A stretch of 26,208 bases of DNA from Pseudomonadota bacterium (GTDB lineage Bacteria > Pseudomonadota > Gammaproteobacteria > Burkholderiales > Burkholderiaceae), in contig JAEZQX010000153.1 of NCBI GenBank assembly GCA_023441105.1, positions 1 to 26,208 of the forward strand. The letters run 5' to 3'. The notes under the pieces are model-generated. The model ran no database searches, was not told the DNA's origin, and was given only the letters and a program-made list of their open reading frames with translations. Position numbers and translations under genes: made by a program. Below, one piece after another: positions 22,878 to 26,208 of the stretch (the stretch's first letter is position 1; every line of letters starts with the position of its first letter).

Positions 22878-24593
22878 ATGCCGGACCAGTCCTACTCGAA
22901 GCGCGCGATGCTGCTCGCGATGCTTGCGGTGCTCTCAGCAGTGGCGGCATGCGGCTATTGGGTGGCGAGGGGCCAGCCGCGCGCGGTGGCGGAGGGGGCA
23001 AGCGAGCGCGTGCAGTGCATGTCGTATGCCCCCTTTCGCAAGCCTGGCGAATCGCCGTTCATCGAGGAGACGATCGTTTCCGAGGAGCGGCTGCGTGAAG
23101 ACCTGACACTGCTGGCGGCACGAACCGGGTGCGTGCGCACCTATTCCGTGCAACAAGGCCTCGATGCGGTGCCGAAGGTGGCGCGTGAGCTGGGCATGAA
23201 CGTCATGCTCGGCGTCTGGCTGGGCCGCGATCGCGCGGAAAACGAGGCGGAGCTGGCGCGCGCGATCCAGCTCGCCAACGAATACGCCGGCACCGTGACG
23301 ACGCTGATCGTCGGCAACGAAGTGCTGCTGCGACGCGAGCTGCCGGAGTCGGTGCTGGCGGAATACCTGGGCCGCGCCCGCAGCCAGGTGACGGTGCCGG
23401 TGACCTACGCCGACGTGTGGGAGTTTTGGATGGAGCACCGCGAGCTCGCCGAGCACGTCTCGTTCGTCACCATCCACATCCTCCCCTATTGGGAGGACGA
23501 GCCGGTATCGATCGACGTCGCCATCGAGCACATCGTCGACACGGCAGAGCGGATGCGCAAGGAGTTCCACGGCAAGGACGTGCTGATCGGCGAGACCGGC
23601 TGGCCCAGCAACGGCCGCAGCCGCCGCGCCGCGGTGGCCAGCCGGGTGAACCAGGCCCGCTTCTTCCGCCAGTTCAGCGTGGCGGCCGCGGAGCATGGCC
23701 TGCGCTACAACCTGATCGAGGCTTTCGACCAGCCCTGGAAACGGCGGCTGGAGGGCGCGATGGGCGGGCAATGGGGGCTCTTCAACAGCGACGGCAAAGC
23801 GAAGTTCCCCGCCACCGGCCCGGTGGAGGAGGATCCGAACGCCAATCGCGGCCTGGTCGCTGCGGCCATCGGCCTGGTCGCCTTCCTGGTGATCGGCTCG
23901 AGCCGCCGGTTGCGCGGCTGGCAGCTGGCGACTGCGGCCGGCGTGGGCGCAACCACCGGCGCGGTGCTGACCGCGCAATGGCAGCACATGGTGGTCTGGA
24001 ATCGCTTCGTCGCCGAGTGGGCAGCCACCGGCTTGTATTCGGTGCTCGCGCTCGCCTTCGTGGTGTTCACGCTGCGCGCGATCCGCGCCCGGCTGGCCGG
24101 CGGGCTGCAGGCGCCGGCCGCGGACTTGCCGCTGCAGGAAGCATCGTCCAGCGCCGTCACCATTCCAGCGTTCAGCCAGGTGCTGGCCGACTGGCGCGCC
24201 GGACGAGGTCGCGGCGAGCCCAGCCTGCGCTGGCTCAGCCTGCTGCGCATCGTCTTCCTGTTCGGCGCGGCGGCGATGTCGCTGCTGCTGGTTTTCGATG
24301 CGCGTTACCGCGGCTTTCCGGTGATGCTCTACGCGCTGCCGCTGATGTCGCTGGTGCTGCTGCTGGCCGCCGGCTTCCGCAGCAGCGTGTTCGACGTGGA
24401 GGAGGGCGTGCTCGCCACCATCGTCCTGGTGTGCGCACTGGCGTTCATTCCGATGGAGCGGCTGTCAAACCTGCAGGCGCTCACCTTCGGCCTGCAGATG
24501 ATCGTGTTCGCCGGCGCCGCTACCGGCTTTCGCTACTGGCGATTCCAGCCGCGGGCAGGTCGGCTCGAAGCGGCGGACCACGCCGGGGCCTGA
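22878..24593 (+). CDS. Membrane-anchored GH17 glucanosyltransferase/glucanase, NdvC-like
   Basis: The 571-residue protein has an N-terminal membrane anchor (about 9-30), which also contains a lipobox-like VAAC at 22-25. A periplasmic GH17 domain (about 43-315) follows, with acid/base E148 in LIVGNEVL and nucleophile E239 in LIGETGWPSNG. About eight membrane spans occupy residues 325-550, with a polar loop at 405-450. GH17 enzymes in bacteria transfer beta-(1,3)-glucan segments and can create beta-(1,6) links. It is divergent from the GH17-GT2 synthase, and its size (about 62 kDa) resembles what I recall of NdvC in Bradyrhizobium. The two probably act on the same periplasmic glucan. The ATG at 22878 lacks a strong ribosome site, and an ATG at codon 11 is the alternative. 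Its 3' end overlaps the converging small membrane gene by 74 bases. Confidence 0.85.
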   Translation: MPDQSYSKRAMLLAMLAVLSAVAACGYWVARGQPRAVAEGASERVQCMSYAPFRKPGESPFIEETIVSEERLREDLTLLAARTGCVRTYSVQQGLDAVPKVARELGMNVMLGVWLGRDRAENEAELARAIQLANEYAGTVTTLIVGNEVLLRRELPESVLAEYLGRARSQVTVPVTYADVWEFWMEHRELAEHVSFVTIHILPYWEDEPVSIDVAIEHIVDTAERMRKEFHGKDVLIGETGWPSNGRSRRAAVASRVNQARFFRQFSVAAAEHGLRYNLIEAFDQPWKRRLEGAMGGQWGLFNSDGKAKFPATGPVEEDPNANRGLVAAAIGLVAFLVIGSSRRLRGWQLATAAGVGATTGAVLTAQWQHMVVWNRFVAEWAATGLYSVLALAFVVFTLRAIRARLAGGLQAPAADLPLQEASSSAVTIPAFSQVLADWRAGRGRGEPSLRWLSLLRIVFLFGAAAMSLLLVFDARYRGFPVMLYALPLMSLVLLLAAGFRSSVFDVEEGVLATIVLVCALAFIPMERLSNLQALTFGLQMIVFAGAATGFRYWRFQPRAGRLEAADHAGA

Positions 24594-24927
24594 CGACCAC
24601 CAGCGTGCCGAGCAGCGCGCCCACCACCGCCGGCTCGTAGGAATAGAGCACCAGCCCGGCGAAGCCAAGGGCAAGTGCCAGTTGGCCCAGCCAGCGCCAC
24701 CGCACGACGCTGGCGACCAGGCCGACCGCAAGCGCCGCCCAACCGAGCTCCTGGAAGCGGAAGCTCATGATCAAGGCGGTGCGCGCTGCGCACCATCCGG
24801 TCCAGGGCGCCGGATCGCAGGCATGGGCGATGTGGCTCGGCTCGATCACCAGCAGGCGCAGTCCGATGGCCGCCGCCAGCGCCAGCAGCGGCAGCAGGAA
24901 GGGGCGCAGGGAAGGATGGAGCCGCAT
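24520..24927 (-). CDS. Small hypothetical membrane protein
   Basis: The 135-residue product has three or four hydrophobic segments: FLLPLLALAAAIGLRLLVI, GWAALAVGLVASVV, LGQLALALGFAGLVLYS and VVGALLGTLVVV. A short loop with two cysteines, HACDPAPWTGWCAARTALI, sits between the first two. I recognise this pattern from uncharacterised proteobacterial proteins but know no function. The start is the ATG at 24927, seven bases after the rho stop codon; a TTG directly before it is the longer option. The last 74 bases lie antisense to the end of the GH17 gene. Proximity to rho suggests co-transcription. The even spread of hydrophobic stretches argues that it is a real gene and not a shadow frame. Confidence 0.6.
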   Translation of the reverse strand: MRLHPSLRPFLLPLLALAAAIGLRLLVIEPSHIAHACDPAPWTGWCAARTALIMSFRFQELGWAALAVGLVASVVRWRWLGQLALALGFAGLVLYSYEPAVVGALLGTLVVVRPRRGPPLRADLPAAGIASSESR

Positions 24928-24934
24928 CAAGGGC

Positions 24935-26197
<1,263 letters not shown>

Positions 26198-26208
26198 GTG
26201 TGGATGGG

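Overview
The window is GC-rich chromosomal DNA from a proteobacterium, most likely a betaproteobacterium. The best clue is the run rpsP-rimM-trmD-rplS, then a NudL-type Nudix hydrolase, a CobD/CbiB-like protein, rsgA, a Ste24-type M48 protease and orn. As far as I recall, this order is typical of Burkholderiales and Rhodocyclales. A type B L31 gene and rho further along fit the same picture. The window has few AT-rich stretches, no rRNA or tRNA, no transposase and no CRISPR array. It reads as core chromosome with two envelope-polysaccharide modules.

Layout. 1-234: palindromic repeat DNA behind a gene for a GT-C-like membrane protein (235-1905, minus). 2207-4334 (plus): an overlapping set of methyltransferase, ArnC/GtrB-like glycosyltransferase and a small EamA/ArnE-like membrane protein. 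4347-6547 (minus): a DegT/ArnB-type aminotransferase and an NAD-dependent epimerase joined by a 4-base overlap. Together these look like a module that makes a lipid-linked sugar and transfers it outside the membrane. 6645-8044: a PA0069-type radical SAM protein behind a consensus LexA (SOS) box. 8295-8915: a secreted DUF4124-like protein. 9051-9076: the one strong intrinsic terminator, followed at 9105-9134 by a good sigma-70 promoter for the ribosome and tRNA modification operon (rpsP to rplS). Then come nudL-like and cobD-like genes (plus), rsgA and the M48 protease (minus), and orn (plus).

16709-19097 (minus) holds a GT39/ArnT-like membrane glycosyltransferase and rpmE2. 19301-24593 is a divergent pair: a 980-residue GH17-GT2 fusion (minus) and a 571-residue membrane GH17 enzyme (plus). 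They share a 634-base noncoding region with several dyads. Domain content and sizes resemble the NdvB/NdvC proteins that make cyclic beta-(1,3),(1,6)-glucans in Bradyrhizobium. A small membrane protein gene (24520-24927) and rho (24935-26197), both minus, close the window.

A recurring oddity is low-complexity expansion added to ordinary proteins: GQA repeats in the radical SAM protein, DP repeats in the CobD-like protein, Gly/Ala tails on Orn and L31, a Gly/Pro tail on the DUF4124-like protein, and a 15-base tandem repeat between rimM and trmD. The strongest points for follow-up are the NdvB/NdvC-like pair with its regulatory region, the SOS box, and the epimerase whose catalytic tyrosine position is asparagine.
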